Below are positions 33,638 through 44,148 of a DNA stretch of 64,000 nt, in pieces. Both the position numbers and the translations under genes were made by a program. The stretch spans positions 11,755,318 through 11,819,317 of the forward strand of contig NC_061131.1 in assembly GCF_905220365.1 (NCBI RefSeq), written 5' to 3'. Origin of the DNA: Vanessa cardui. Its lineage: Eukaryota; Arthropoda; Insecta; Lepidoptera; Nymphalidae. The notes under the pieces are model-generated. The model ran no database searches and was not told the origin of the DNA. It saw only the letters and a program-made list of their open reading frames with translations. Within the stretch, counting starts at the first letter, position 1, and each line of letters opens with the position of its first letter.

Positions 33638-34827
33638 AATAGGTACTTTTTATGACTGATACCTATCGATCAACCACTTAAACTCAAGCAAATACGAGAA
33701 CTAGTAACCATTATAAATTTGATAAAATAACTTGTTCCACTAATCAGTGAACAAACAACGGAAAAAGATGTATAGTACCTCTATGTATATTTATTTAAAG
33801 AACAATGTTGAGTTTACCAAAAAGAGTAACCTGTTACCTAATAGCTCCAACAGATATCGTTAAATATCATTAACATTCTGCAATTGACACGGCCATTGCA
33901 TCGAATCAAATGTATTCATCCCGTGATTTATTTGATGAATTTAATTTAGGAACGTTTCAGCGAGATGATTTATCTGTTTCACGTAGTATTTGTACTGACA
34001 GAAATAATTATTGTGTGACGTTCGCGTACAGCGTCCCCGAATTCGTTTAGCCATCTGTGTAATTGTTATCTCGTTGCCTCGTCGAATGGCTAGCTTTTTA
34101 ATTAATTAAATATACCTTGGTTCGCCAGAGTTCGTTGAATTTATGAAGTTCATTTCTATTGTTCATTTCTACTGATTCCTGTTGAATATATTCTTGCGAT
34201 AAAAATAGAGATATTTTATTTATTTGTAATATGATCGTTTATATGAAAGATATTTGAGGTACGTCTATTTTCTGGATTTTAATTAACTGTGCTCTGAATG
34301 AATTCAATATAGAATTGTGCTCATTTTACAATATTTTACTGAGATGAATCTAGTTTAGTAACCTGCCTAATATAGTTTTGTGAAAAAAGTTTTAATGGAT
34401 TTATTACTTTACGCGAACCTCTATCAAAATCATATACTCTGATTCTGTATCGATATGAAAAAGGTATTATGACAGTTATATTATTAAGCGATTAGTAGAA
34501 AAAAAAAACTTTATTTCGCTCAAATCAAAATATTAAATCATCAATCGCATCGCGTAATATGACTTTCATATGCTTATGGAAGCGTATGGAACATGAATTC
34601 CAAAATGATTAATTATTAGTAATTAAGTTCATGCAGGTAATTCGAAATACCCTAAAATTTCTAGTAAGAAAATTGGCGAGCGTTGACGGATCCTTGTGCT
34701 TTGAAAACCTTGCCTGTATTAAAAATTGAATTTAAAACCCTGAGGTTAAAACCTAGATATAAACTTATTTCAGACTAGATTGATGTACTAGGCCATTTTG
34801 GCTTCCGTTTCGCTTAAACTTATTCAA
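33638..34827. other. No recognised feature
   Basis: Over 1 kb without repeats from this window. A stretch near 34015-34100 is less AT-rich. It holds no long frame, though it could be host regulatory or intronic DNA (inference). Confidence 0.35.
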
Positions 34828-35064
34828 TTATTCGCCTCTACTTCCAAGGCTCATCAGTATCCATGTTGCTTTGATATAGCATACAAGGACAATAGGCGCA
34901 TGAATTTCAAAGTAAAGTACAGCTATTTCACTGGCTTTGTCAATTCGAGTACCCTGAAGAGACTTTGATTCTAAACGGAGTTGTTCTGTCCCTAACAGCT
35001 CCGTTGTGTCGGAAACTGACACGAATGAATCGTCTGAAAGTGACATTTCATTTCGTTTTGCATG
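34828..35064 (-). CDS. Candidate host exon, unrecognised protein
   Basis: A minus-strand frame of about 78 residues ending in TAA near 34828. Just upstream (35065 onward) is a good 3' splice site on that strand: a TTTTTGTTTCAG pyrimidine tract and AG directly before the first codon. The peptide starts HAKRNEMSLSDDSFVSVSDT, mixed in composition, then ESKSLQGTRIDKASEIAV and a hydrophobic C-terminal stretch of about 25 residues that could be a membrane segment. Composition is unlike the AT-rich noise frames around it and no repeat text covers it. A start at the internal ATG is possible. No family recognised. It may be a terminal exon of a gene outside the window, or chance. Confidence 0.3.
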   Translation of the reverse strand, partial: HAKRNEMSLSDDSFVSVSDTTELLGTEQLRLESKSLQGTRIDKASEIAVLYFEIHAPIVLVCYIKATWILMSLGSRGE

Positions 35065-35294
35065 CTGAAACAAAAAGATGGACGTGTCGAGGGACTTCCG
35101 GTTATATTATGAATTAAATAACAGGCGAAATAGATTAACAGCGTTTGACAAGATATGAATGATAAAAAATATATTGCTAATAAAAATTCCGCGTCAATTA
35201 AAACAATAATGATAAGGGTCACCTGTCGTCAAAAGAACTTCGAAAGAGAACTGTCAGAATCACACTTTAAATACTGAGATAGCAAGTACTTAAA

Positions 35295-35594
35295 GAGCTG
35301 AGATGGCCCAGTGGTTAGAACGGGTGCATCTTAACCGATGATTGCGGGTTCAAACCCAGGCAAGCACTAGTATAATATATATAAGTGTTTAATTTGTGTT
35401 TATAATTCATCTCGTGCTCGGCGGTGAAGGAAAAAATCGTGAGGAAACCTGCATGTCTCTAATTTCATCGAAATTTTGCCACATGTGCATTTCACCAACT
35501 CGCATTGAAACAGCTTGGTGGAATATGTTCCAAACCCTCTCCTTAATGGAATAGGAGGCCTTATCTCAGCAGTGGGAAATGTACAGGCTGTTAC
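35295..35594 (+). mobile_element. SINE family A
   Basis: Intact head (GAGATGGCCCAGTGGTTAG, then GCGGGTTCAAACCCAGG) and body ending TGTACAGGCTGTTAC, followed by a TTTACTTTAC tail. No clear target duplication. Confidence 0.85.
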
Positions 35595-35621
35595 TTTACT
35601 TTACTTTTTTTACAGTACTTA

Positions 35622-35930
35622 GAACACGTGAATGTGCCACTTGCCCAACAAGCGCCACTGAATTTTCAAGGGTTAAATTTGCATTATAATTCATTTCATG
35701 CTAAGCGGTAAAACGAAAAAAAATAAAAGAGCTGACCAGCCTAGGTCGAAAAAAAGTTTGCATATATATTATACATACATGTATATTATATATTACACAT
35801 ATACCTTTGAATTACCATTGAAATTATTGAATTACCTTTGAATTATCCTTTTTCGAGTGACGTGGTTGAATAAACTACAGCCCTTTTCCTTAAATGGACA
35901 GGAGGCCTCAGCAAAGAGATATTATTTTAC
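35622..35930 (+). mobile_element. SINE family A, degenerate and interrupted
   Basis: Immediately follows the previous copy. CTTAGAACACGTGAATGTGC, TTATAATTCATTTCATGCTA, GTTGAATAAACTACAGCCC and GACAGGAGGCCTCAGC keep the order. A foreign segment with TATATTATACATACATG interrupts it. Confidence 0.6.
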
Positions 35931-36630
35931 AAGTAATTTAAATATACTAAATATTTACATAACTTAGTGATATACTAAAATTATCCATCAAAAGGATATA
36001 ACATACTGTGTTGGAAGGAAAAAATGTTTTATATTTATTCAAATTTCCTTTATTGTATTAAAAAATTACCCAATTTTAAGAAAGTCAAATGTACTCGTAA
36101 CTCTCAAGTATAATGTACTCATAATAGGAACTTAATTTTGAGTTTTATCATACAAATATGCTCTTATTACTTCATGAAATAAATGTTTCGTGTAATTTTT
36201 TTAAGCAGTAATTTAAAAAAAATATATATTCATATATTTTATTTGTCGTCAAAGTTTTGAGCTAAAATGGGTTTAGCTTTCATAACGCCAGAAGTCAAAC
36301 TTATGAAACAAAGTGTTATATCTTTCTGTTTTAATAACAAAACATTACATAAAACTCTTCAACTGCGGTATATCATAACATATTTCTTATCTAAACTGAT
36401 CTCCAAGACTAAAACGGAACATTTTACGAGTCTTGAAAGTTTTCAAGGCCGATATAGCACAAGATTTATTATTTTTTATTGTTTTTAGTTCTAATTTGAA
36501 AAACAATTCCTTAAGACCTTTTTATCTGATAAATATATCAGGTATAAACATTTTAATTAAATGCTATGTTGATTCTATAATAATTGAAATGGAACGATTT
36601 CGGATTTATATAACTACATGGAAAATTATT
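35931..36630. other. No recognised feature
   Basis: AT-rich sequence. The frames at 36267-36488 and 36433-36633 overlap in different frames and show no domain. Confidence 0.4.
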
Positions 36631-36632
36631 TA

Positions 36633-36670
36633 AATGATTTACTAATGAATGTGTTCGTTAGTAAATCATT
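36633..36670. repeat. 17-bp inverted repeat, one mismatch
   Basis: AATGATTTACTAATGAA, loop TGTG, then TTCGTTAGTAAATCATT. Confidence 0.8.
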
Positions 36671-36719
36671 AAAATAATAAATGTGTTACACAATAATGAA
36701 CTTTCATCGAATTCATTTT

Positions 36720-36830
36720 AGGTAGACCAGCTTCTGAACCACATAACACACGATACTAGTAACCCTTGAATATGGACACTGATATTGTAAGAAAAATAAA
36801 TTATTTCCCAAACTATATCCATTAACTATT
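36720..36830 (+). repeat. Family B, degenerate
   Basis: GGTAGACCAGCTTCTGAACC, GACACTGATATTGTAAGAAA and TTATTTCCCAAACTATATC follow the 5' half of family B loosely. Confidence 0.4.
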
Positions 36831-37177
36831 GGATCAAAGTGTCAAATAAATTCAATAGTATGTCTCAATACAGGGATAAAATAACCTTCAACCTTTTATA
36901 TGCTCGTTATCTTAAATTTAAAATCATCTTGCGTATAGTACGACACACCTTAGATGTAGCATCGGCAAAATTCGTAGAACCGATCACCTCCGAATAACAT
37001 GTAACAATATATGACCAAATATACTAGTCAAAACAAAATAAGGGCCACTTGTTTATTTTGTCGTTTGAAGCGATTTAATAAATTTTAAGCTATCGGTACC
37101 GGTTAAGTTTTTTTGTGGCGTTACATTAAGAGTTGACAAACATTATAAGAGCTGTACAATTATGGAATGCATTGCTA

Positions 37178-37303
37178 GCTGTACAATTATGGAATGCATT
37201 GCCTCTGTGTATTAAACAAGCAAAAAATCTATCAATTTTTAAAAAGCTTGTGAAAGACCATTTCCTGGCATTGTCTTATGGTGATAATACTTTTAATATT
37301 TGA
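37178..37303 (+). pseudogene. LINE ORF2 C-terminus
   Basis: In-frame C-terminal tail reading AVQLWNALPLCIKQAKNLSI then FKKLVKDHF and a TGA at 37301-37303. The LWN-LP pattern followed by FKK is typical of the very end of CR1/Jockey-group ORF2 proteins. Too short for any activity. Confidence 0.75.
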
Positions 37304-37316
37304 TATAGCATTTTGA

Positions 37317-37416
37317 ATGTATGTATGTAAGTCTCTATGTATGTATGTATGTATGTATGTATGTATGTATGTATGTATCTATGTATGTATGTATGTATGT
37401 AAGTATGTAAGTAAGT
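37317..37416 (+). repeat. (ATGT)n microsatellite
   Basis: A long ATGT tetranucleotide array with a few ATCT, AAGT and CTCT interruptions, in the 3' part of the inserted LINE. Confidence 0.93.
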
Positions 37417-37679
37417 ATATATTTATATATTTTTGTATGAATATGTGTATGTATATTATATGATAATTATTATTTAATATAGGTACATTAAACATTATAT
37501 ATATAACATGTGACACCACCCTTCTCTGAAATGAAGACTGTGTTTTTAAGCCCATAAGGTTGTCTGGTAGAAATCGCTACCTAGCGATAAGACCGCCTTA
37601 TTGTGCATCTACTTTTATTTTCTATATATTTCATTTTTATTGTTAAATTACTCTGTTACTGTGGTGTACAATAAAGTAT

Positions 37680-37700
37680 ATTATTATTATTATTATTATT
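37680..37700 (+). repeat. (ATT)n tail of the LINE
   Basis: About seven ATT units at the LINE 3' end, merging into the target duplication. Confidence 0.85.
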
Positions 37701-37897
37701 ATAAGAGTATATCACTTACTTAATTTTTGAACTGGGTAGAATATGATTTTTTTTTTCGAAGTCACTAAAAATTACCGTATTTGAAGTCGATTTTTTGAGC
37801 TATTTTAACTGACAAGTTCTTGGTGAACTGTAGGAATTCTTTTTCTTAGTGCATGATTATCATTTTCTAAGAACAATGCCGAGGATTTGAAGACATA

Positions 37898-38911
37898 TGG
37901 TATGTCCATATGTCTTGTTTCTTGTCTCAGATCACAACTAGGGCCATAACGCTGATTCAACGGGGCGTTTCGCAGCGTTCTGTAGTTCTGCAGCTGGGTT
38001 TTTTACAGCGAGCAATCCAGAATGCTTGGATTAGGTTTCAAGTGACTGGGAGAGTTACCAGAAGACCAAGAGTCGAGCAACTACAGCTCAGGAAGACCGC
38101 TACATACGGTTAACTGCGCGCAGAGAGCGAGTCGTCACCGCGCGCTCATCACAAAACCGCTTGCGCCAAGCGACGGGCACCCGCGTGAGTGACCAAACGA
38201 ATAGGAGAATCGGTTGCATGGAGACCAACAGCTCTCTAGACGACGAGTAGTGCGAATTCTACTGACATCCACGCATCGTGCAAGGCGATTAACGTTCGCG
38301 AGGCAGCACCAGGTCTGGGACATCTATGACTGGAGCAAGGTATTGTTCACTGATGAATCCAAAGTGAATTTTTTTAGTGATGATCGTCGCATTAGAGTTT
38401 CGAGAAGAGAAGGAGAGCGATTTTCCGATGCTTGCATCCACGAAAGTGACAGATTCGGGGGTCCTAACGTAATGGTGTGGGGCGGAATATCACTATCAGG
38501 TGGAACCGAGCTCGTAATTCTCAACGAAGGCACGGTAACGGCTTAACGGTACATTGACCCCACGTGGTGCCATTTACACAGAGAATTGGTGCAGGATACC
38601 AATTAATGCATGACAATGCCCGCGCTCATACAACTAGAGCTATTGTCGAAGCAGTAGAAGAAGCTGTTGTACGGGTGCTGCCGTGGCTCGCCAGTAGCCC
38701 GGACCTTAACCCTATGGAACACATGTGGGATTTATTAAAAAGAAGCGTTCGTGACACAAATCAACCGCTAACTAACGAACGACAACTCATCAACGTGGTA
38801 GAGACAAGCTGGGACCAAATCCCACAGGAGACAATACGACAACTGGTGGAGAGTATGCCTTCGAGTCTTGAAAAATGTGTTTCAACAAATCTTCAGTTTT
38901 TTTTAAATTAG
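37898..38911 (+). pseudogene. Tc1-like transposase (DD34E), frameshifted
   Basis: Three open pieces in order. The first (37910-38113) has the N-terminal helix-turn-helix region with ITLIQRGVSQRSVV and GRVTRRPR. The second (38214-38546) has the DDE_3 start WSKVLFTDES, whose Asp codon is at 38352, and GPNVMVWGGISL. The third (38564-38911) has MHDNARAHT (Asp at 38612) and SPDLNPMEHMWDLL, with the Glu 35 residues after that Asp: the DD34E spacing of Tc1. All three catalytic acids survive, but frameshifts near 38090-38210 and a stop with frame change near 38545 prevent one protein. Between the first two pieces another frame reads LTARRERVVTARS, normal for the family. In life the enzyme cuts and pastes the element at TA sites. 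Confidence 0.9.
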
Positions 38912-39289
38912 ACACTTTTTCACATTGTGTATTTTAGGTTAAAAAGTCGATTTTTCCAAAAAAAAAAAGAAAGTGATGTTAATTTTAGAGGAAAAAACAA
39001 TATCTGCTGCTCTTTACATTAAAAATTGATTAAATAATTTAATCTAATCATTTGCATATCCCTAAACCCCATATATTTTTAATCCACTAAGAAAACATGG
39101 TGGCCCTTATTTTGTTTTGACGAGATTTGTCATTTTACATGTACTGACGCGAGAATCTATAGTGACGAATAGCGTCGAATGGCGCTATAGGGAGCTATTT
39201 CTATGGTTCTATGGTTGTATAAATCGGCAGTAATCGGTTTTATTGAAATTACCGATGCTACATCTAAGTTGTGTCGTACTATACGCTTC

Positions 39290-39740
39290 TCTCAGTATTC
39301 ATAACATCATACAGACCGTTAATAAACCTTGAACTATTAAACCTATCCTGCGTTTTAATAAACACTGCTTACGTTATTTAGATTTTAAACGACATGAAAC
39401 TAAGTTAATCGAAATTCCTCGACACTTTAGTAAATTTTATTGATTAGTAAATATATCTGTTATTCGAATTATTTGTATGTAGTGGTTTATGAATTTGTAT
39501 GCTTAAGAAAAAATACTTAAAAGTTATTTAAGGTGTCTGAGTAATAGGCAAGAAAAGATTTTCGTAAATTTTGCAAAGTTGCATTTTTTTAAATAATACT
39601 ACATACAAACCCGGCTTCGCTCGGGTAAAATAAAAAGTATCGAAACAAATACGCTTTATCTTTCACTTTTCACACATAACGTTCAACTAACCCGCGTGCG
39701 AGATGCATTCCGTTCGACGCTAGTGCACAATTTGACCGCT
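39290..39740. other. Mostly unrecognised; short repeat trace
   Basis: AACCCGGCTTCGCTCGGGT near 39608 is a landmark of CTAG-ended repeats, without the rest. Nothing else supported. Confidence 0.35.
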
Positions 39741-39746
39741 TCCCAT

Positions 39747-39999
39747 CGATCGGATAACTCGTCAAAATTCGACATTTCACTACTTTACCTTGATAGCCTA
39801 AAATCCACAACAGCGCGATTTTCAAGACATTTTCGCCGTGGTTCTTCCGAACTGATATGACTTAGGAACCTTCAAGAAAAGAGCGCACTCTTTCCTTAAG
39901 GCCGGCAACGCACCTGCAAACTTGTGTTGCAAATATCTATGGGCGGTAGTAATCACTTTCCATCAGAGCTTCCTGCTCGTTTGCCCCCTATAACATAAA
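39747..39999 (+). repeat. Family E, copy 1
   Basis: CTCGTCAAAATTCGACATTT, GCGCGATTTTCAAGACATTT, AAGGCCGGCAACGCACCTGC, TATGGGCGGTAGTAATCAC to GCCCCCTATAACATAAAA and an A run. Shares its whole order with the copy at 40654. Confidence 0.75.
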
Positions 40000-40653
40000 A
40001 AAAAAAAAAATAAAATCTGACGAGACAGATTGTAATAATACGATGTTTGTAATCTTACGGTGACATATGCAGAGCACACACATGCATTTTTACTAAATTA
40101 TCATTTCATTAGCACAGACTTACTTTTCACACTAATGAAATGCTGTCAGTGTGGTTTGTTTGGTGTCGTCACACGAAAAGTTACTTTAAATATTCCTTTT
40201 AAGTCGGTCATGTTATAATTATGTAGATTTCAGTTCTCACGATTCAAAAGCGTGATTGCTTTAACTTGTAAAGCTAAGAAGAGAATACAAAACTACTAAT
40301 TAAACGGACGTAGCTCTTCAGCCTGATACGACTTCGAGAGAATTTCAATTATTATTTAAATTGTTAACTTTTTTTTAATAACTTTTTATATATTATTAAT
40401 ATCATCATATTTAATTTTGGTTTAATATACATTCTTATACATATGGTAATATTTTTGGATGCTCGACTTTATATAGCTTATATTTTTTTTCAATTAACGT
40501 GCTATCTAAAACGTGACATACACATATGTCACAACTAGAAAAGATCAGGGATCAAGATAAAATAATATACTGTGCCCATAAAGCTATTTCTGGAGTGGTA
40601 TGAGGAATTGTTCCGATGAATCCTAAGTTCGGTTGCTCAATTTAACCTTCGGA

Positions 40654-40931
40654 CATCTCGTCAAAATTCGAAACGTCAACCCCACTAACTTGATGTCCAA
40701 AAATCCACATGAGCGCGTTTTTCAAGACATTTTCTACTTCGCACAACCACTCTGCACACTACAACGATACGACTTGGGAAACTTCAAGAAAAGAGCGTTT
40801 TCCTTCCTTAAAGGCCAGCAACCCACATGCAAGCCCCCCGGTGTTGTAGATGTCCATGGGCGGTGGTAATCACTTTCTCTCAATCGCATCAGGTGAGCCT
40901 CCTGCACTTTTGTCCCCTATAACATAAAATA
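40654..40931 (+). repeat. Family E, copy 2
   Basis: CATCTCGTCAAAATTCGAAA, GAGCGCGTTTTTCAAGACAT, CTTGGGAAACTTCAAGAAAA, GCCCCCCGGTGTTGTAGATG to TTGTCCCCTATAACATAAAA. The open frame here reads NFKKRAFSFLKGQQPTCKPP. Such text may be the end of a LINE ORF2, so family E could be a LINE 3' end (inference). Confidence 0.75.
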
Positions 40932-41129
40932 AATAAAATCTTACAACATTTTAAAACATTATTTTATGAATTGTGGTTATAATTTATAAATATTAATATT
41001 TTTTTTAGTTTCAAAAATGGTTTCTAAACGAAACTGAAAGTATTTCATAGAAATAGTTTGAGACCTTTTAATTAAAAAAAATATATATTCAAATGGAGTA
41101 ATAATTAACTAAGATATTATATTTTTTTT

Positions 41130-41222
41130 TGTGGTATAGGTTGGCGGACGAGCATATGGGCCACCTGATGTTAAGTGGTCACTATCACCCAAAGACAATG
41201 ACGCTGTAAGAAATATTAACTA
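41130..41222 (+). repeat. Family B, left part, split by a Helitron
   Basis: GTATAGGTTGGCGGACGAGC to GCTGTAAGAAATATTAACTA. It resumes at 41670 with TTCCTAACATCGGCAATG, so removing the insertion restores the family sequence with no bases gained or lost. Confidence 0.88.
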
Positions 41223-41669
41223 CTAGCTTTTGCCCGCGACTTCGTTCGCGTGGACTTCAGGTTCGTCCCGTCTAGTCTAGTAATCGCTTAAAATCGCTTC
41301 GTAAATAAGTCATTATTTCTCGTACAAAGTAAAGGATAAAAAATGGTTATTGTGGGTTATTCCTAAGAGATAAACATATACCATCACGGACTTTTTTGTA
41401 GACCTTTTTAAGTTGTACAATACTGTAGTACATTGTTTTGATCTATATGGTAGGAATCAGTCAGCGTTTGCAATGTAAGCGCAAAAAATGTGTTTTTTTA
41501 CGACCTCACATTAGAAACCTCAAAAATTTTAGCCTATGTGTTATTCTGATGTATAAGCTATATTGTGGTAAAGTTTCATTCAAATCCATTCAGTAGTTTT
41601 TACGTGAAAGAGTAACAAACATCCATACATCCATACATACAAACTTTCGCCTTTATAATAGTAGTAGGA
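41223..41669 (-). mobile_element. Non-autonomous Helitron with a clean AT target
   Basis: On the minus strand it begins TCCTACTACTATTATAAAGG and ends CGGGCAAAAGCTAG. A small hairpin, stem CGCGA/TCGCG with a 6-base loop, lies just before the end, as Helitrons require. It sits exactly between A and T of a family B copy. 447 bp, no open frame, so it needs Rep/helicase from elsewhere. Confidence 0.88.
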
Positions 41670-41867
41670 TTCCTAACATCGGCAATGTGCCACCGACCTC
41701 GGGAACTAAGATGTTATGTCCCTTGTGCCTGTAGTTACACTGGCTCACTCACCCCCCAAACCAGAGCACAACAATACTGAGTACTGTTATTTGGCGGTAG
41801 AATAACTGGTGAGTGGGTGGTACCTACCCTGATGGGCTTGCACAAAGCTTTACCACCAAGTAAATTT
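41670..41867 (+). repeat. Family B, right part
   Basis: TTCCTAACATCGGCAATGTG through TTTGGCGGTAGAATAACTGG to GCTTTACCACCAAGTAAA. Confidence 0.88.
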
Positions 41868-42237
41868 ATAAATTTTAAAATTTATAGTAAAGATCTAAAG
41901 GCCTGCATTATTGCTTCTATTGATGACAAGAAGGTTCATTAATATTTCGTTTAAAGAATCATAATTAATTTTCGTCACCATTCTCCTCTCTTATATAGAA
42001 CCTATTTTTAATTTTGACTTGTTTTAAATTTAAATATATAACAAAGTATCATTACTTCAGTATTGACACAGGTTTGCCGTAATGAGAAACACTTGAATTG
42101 AAAAGTAACATTTTGGGTTTTCATCTAATATTGAATTTTAATATTTCTTTTTTTTATGAATATTATTATTTGGAAAAAATTAGTAATACCATTATTGAGT
42201 TCTGAATTCCATTTATTCATATTATAAAGTTTAAAAT

Positions 42238-42242
42238 AAAAA
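42238..42242 (-). terminator. Pol III oligo-T terminator of tRNA-Glu copy 2
   Basis: A5 on the plus strand, T5 on the transcribed strand, 7 bases after the tRNA end. Confidence 0.7.
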
Positions 42243-42249
42243 GATTAGT

Positions 42250-42321
42250 TTCCCGTACCGGGAATCGAACCCGAGCCTCCTGGGTGAAAGCCAGGTATCC
42301 TAGCCACTAGACCATACGGGA
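42250..42321 (-). tRNA. tRNA-Glu: tRNA-Glu (anticodon TTC), copy 2
   Basis: Same 72-base sequence as copy 1 on the opposite strand, with anticodon complement GAA at 42286-42288. Acceptor, anticodon and T stems pair fully, and the A and B boxes are intact. The AACTTCG heptamer precedes it at the same 14-bp distance. Confidence 0.96.
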
Positions 42322-42335
42322 GATGACAAATTGAG

Positions 42336-42342
42336 CGAAGTT
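42336..42342 (-). promoter_or_regulatory. Conserved AACTTCG upstream of tRNA-Glu copy 2
   Basis: CGAAGTT on the plus strand, 14 bp from the tRNA 5' end. The neighbouring bases TTTGTCAT are also shared with copy 3. Confidence 0.5.
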
Positions 42343-42739
42343 CCGAAACAAATGCCAATCAATATTTTATTCTAGTATTTAAAAGACATGTTATTATTTT
42401 AATAGCACAAACCCGTTTTGGACGAATTGTAGGTTTGTTTAAAAGCGCTAATCACATTATGAGTCGATTTGAAAAAAAAAGGTTAGAAAACCTATTTACG
42501 TACAATTTATACAACAACGTTTACAACATATATAATCACTGTATATATAGTGAATGGAATTCCTTATTCCGTAATTTTGAAATAGAGACTTATTTATTTT
42601 ACTTTAAATCTCTTTTCTCAAAAATATTATTTTGGCGCTTTAGTCTTTCTTCATTTCCATTGACGAGATGCTATTATAATTAAAATTAAGATATTCTTCA
42701 TTTAAGTACAGTGATGAAAACACTCTTTATCGTCGAAGA

Positions 42740-42850
42740 ATCGTCATATTTCAGTACTGAATTATATGTAAAGCAATCACCGGTTCGAAAAGCAGATTAT
42801 ATCAAGAAGAATAGAAAAAACCTCAGTAGTCACTCTTTTCCACCCTTTCA
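42740..42850 (+). repeat. Family C, degenerate
   Basis: GTAAAGCAATCACCGGTTCG, AGCAGATTATATCAAGAAG and AAACCTCAGTAGTCACTC follow the right half of family C. Confidence 0.6.
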
Positions 42851-44055
42851 ATTCCTGTGTACGACAATTAAGAAAGATATATCCTTCCGAAAAAACAATA
42901 ATAAGTCCATGCTATTTATCTTTAAAATAATCTTTTTTGAGCAATATCTCTTATTTATCAATGTTTCATGTTTTCAATGTTTGGTCAAATTAAAAATAAC
43001 TCTTAAATATAACTATTGAAACGAATACTCCAATCTCATTCACCAATTTATTTATCTTAACATGATATGTAATTCTTCGCCCGATTTAAAATAAGGCCGG
43101 GTAACAATTGTCAATAATCCGATCAATATCTGTAATAAATATTCCAATAGATTGATTTCTCATTATCAGGTTTACGGTTGGATTATCAACATAAAGATTA
43201 AACAAACAGACATAGAAAAGTTTAAACCGACTAAATTAAAAAGTTTTAACTCTTTAATTTAGTCGGGTTATGTGCCCAAAATGGATCATTTGTAATTTTA
43301 TAGCCCACAATGAGTTTGTCTTTTGTAGAATATGTTTCATATAAAACGCTTAAATTAAATATATGTATACATACTAATGTAATGGGTTGGAGGGAAAGCC
43401 CTGTCGTATTTTAAATAAAATATTTGAATTCATTTAAATGTATTCAATATTAATCAATTATATACGCCCCGTTATTTGTTACAACTTGTAGCAATCTTTC
43501 AGGTAAAAATCCCAATGACTCACCTGGCAGATTTTATTTTTTTATTTACAAGAAAAATTATCTGCTTATTTAAAATACGACAGAAGTTTCCCTGCAACCT
43601 ATTATCGTACTTTTTGGGTAGAGATGCTCGCGAGCACAGAGTACATTACAAACATTATCTGTATTAATTTTGTAAATAGGAAAGTATGTCTATCTCTATC
43701 TGTTGCTATTTTACGGCCAAATCACTAAAACAAATTCGATGAATATTAATATGAATCAAGCTGGAATTCCAAGAACGGACATAGGCATTTTCAATATGAA
43801 ACATCATTTTTATACGACTACAATGACGTCATATGCAAATCAATAGTGAATGAAATATTAGACATACATTCTTTAAGTTTGAAAGATAAATAATTGAATA
43901 ATAAATAGATAAGAAATTCCCCAAAGAAAATATTGGCTTTTCAGTAAGCGATTTTTTCCGTGGTCGAGTTTAAACCTAAGTGCCTAAATCTATTTTTAAT
44001 TGGTGTTACGATTCAATGTTATAATAGAATTACAGATGTTTAGAATTTCTTGCAA
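42851..44055. other. No recognised gene
   Basis: AT-rich. It contains a 14-bp inverted repeat (CCGACTAAATTAAA, 43227-43240, with 43253-43266) and a faint Helitron-like trace (TATCTCTATCTGTTGCTATT to ACGGCCAAATCACTAAAAC, about 43689-43733). Confidence 0.4.
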
Positions 44056-44062
44056 AACTTCG
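44056..44062 (+). promoter_or_regulatory. Conserved AACTTCG upstream of tRNA-Glu copy 3
   Basis: Same heptamer, same 14-bp spacing as for the other two copies. Confidence 0.5.
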
Positions 44063-44076
44063 TTTTATTTGTCATA

Positions 44077-44148
44077 TCCCGTATGGTCTAGTGGCTAGGA
44101 TACCTGGCTTTCACCCAGGAGGCTCGGGTTCGATTCCCGGTACGGGAA
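44077..44148 (+). tRNA. tRNA-Glu: tRNA-Glu (anticodon TTC), copy 3
   Basis: Identical to copies 1 and 2, anticodon at 44110-44112. The oligo-T terminator follows immediately. It stands 1.8 kb from copy 2 in opposite orientation (the 5' ends face each other) and about 22 kb from copy 1. Confidence 0.96.

Larger units (their letters stand above)
37152..37697 (+). mobile_element. 5'-truncated LINE inserted in the Tc1-like element
   Basis: Bounded by the direct repeat attataagag (37142-37151 and 37698-37707). It holds the end of ORF2, a (ATGT)n tract, a 3' untranslated region with TAGCGATAAGACCGCC and GTGGTGTACAATAAAG, and an (ATT)n tail. At its 5' end GCTGTACAATTATGGAATGC occurs twice in tandem, as happens when first-strand synthesis ends irregularly. 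Confidence 0.85.
37027..39121 (+). mobile_element. Tc1-like DNA transposon, inactive, carrying a LINE insertion
   Basis: Perfect 22-bp terminal inverted repeats (37027-37048 and 39100-39121) beginning GTCAAAACAAAATAAGGGCC. Without the LINE at 37152-37697 the element is about 1.54 kb, the usual size for Tc1 elements. The flanking TA duplication expected of this superfamily is not intact, so the extreme ends have probably drifted. It carries a broken transposase. Confidence 0.87.
36931..39286. mobile_element. MITE-like element split by a Tc1 element
   Basis: Terminal inverted repeats of 38 bp (36931-36968 and 39249-39286) starting GCGTATAGTACGACACA, with two mismatches; weaker similarity runs further in. 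Removing the Tc1-like insertion leaves about 260 bp, a typical MITE size, with no coding. The superfamily is unknown. Confidence 0.75.
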
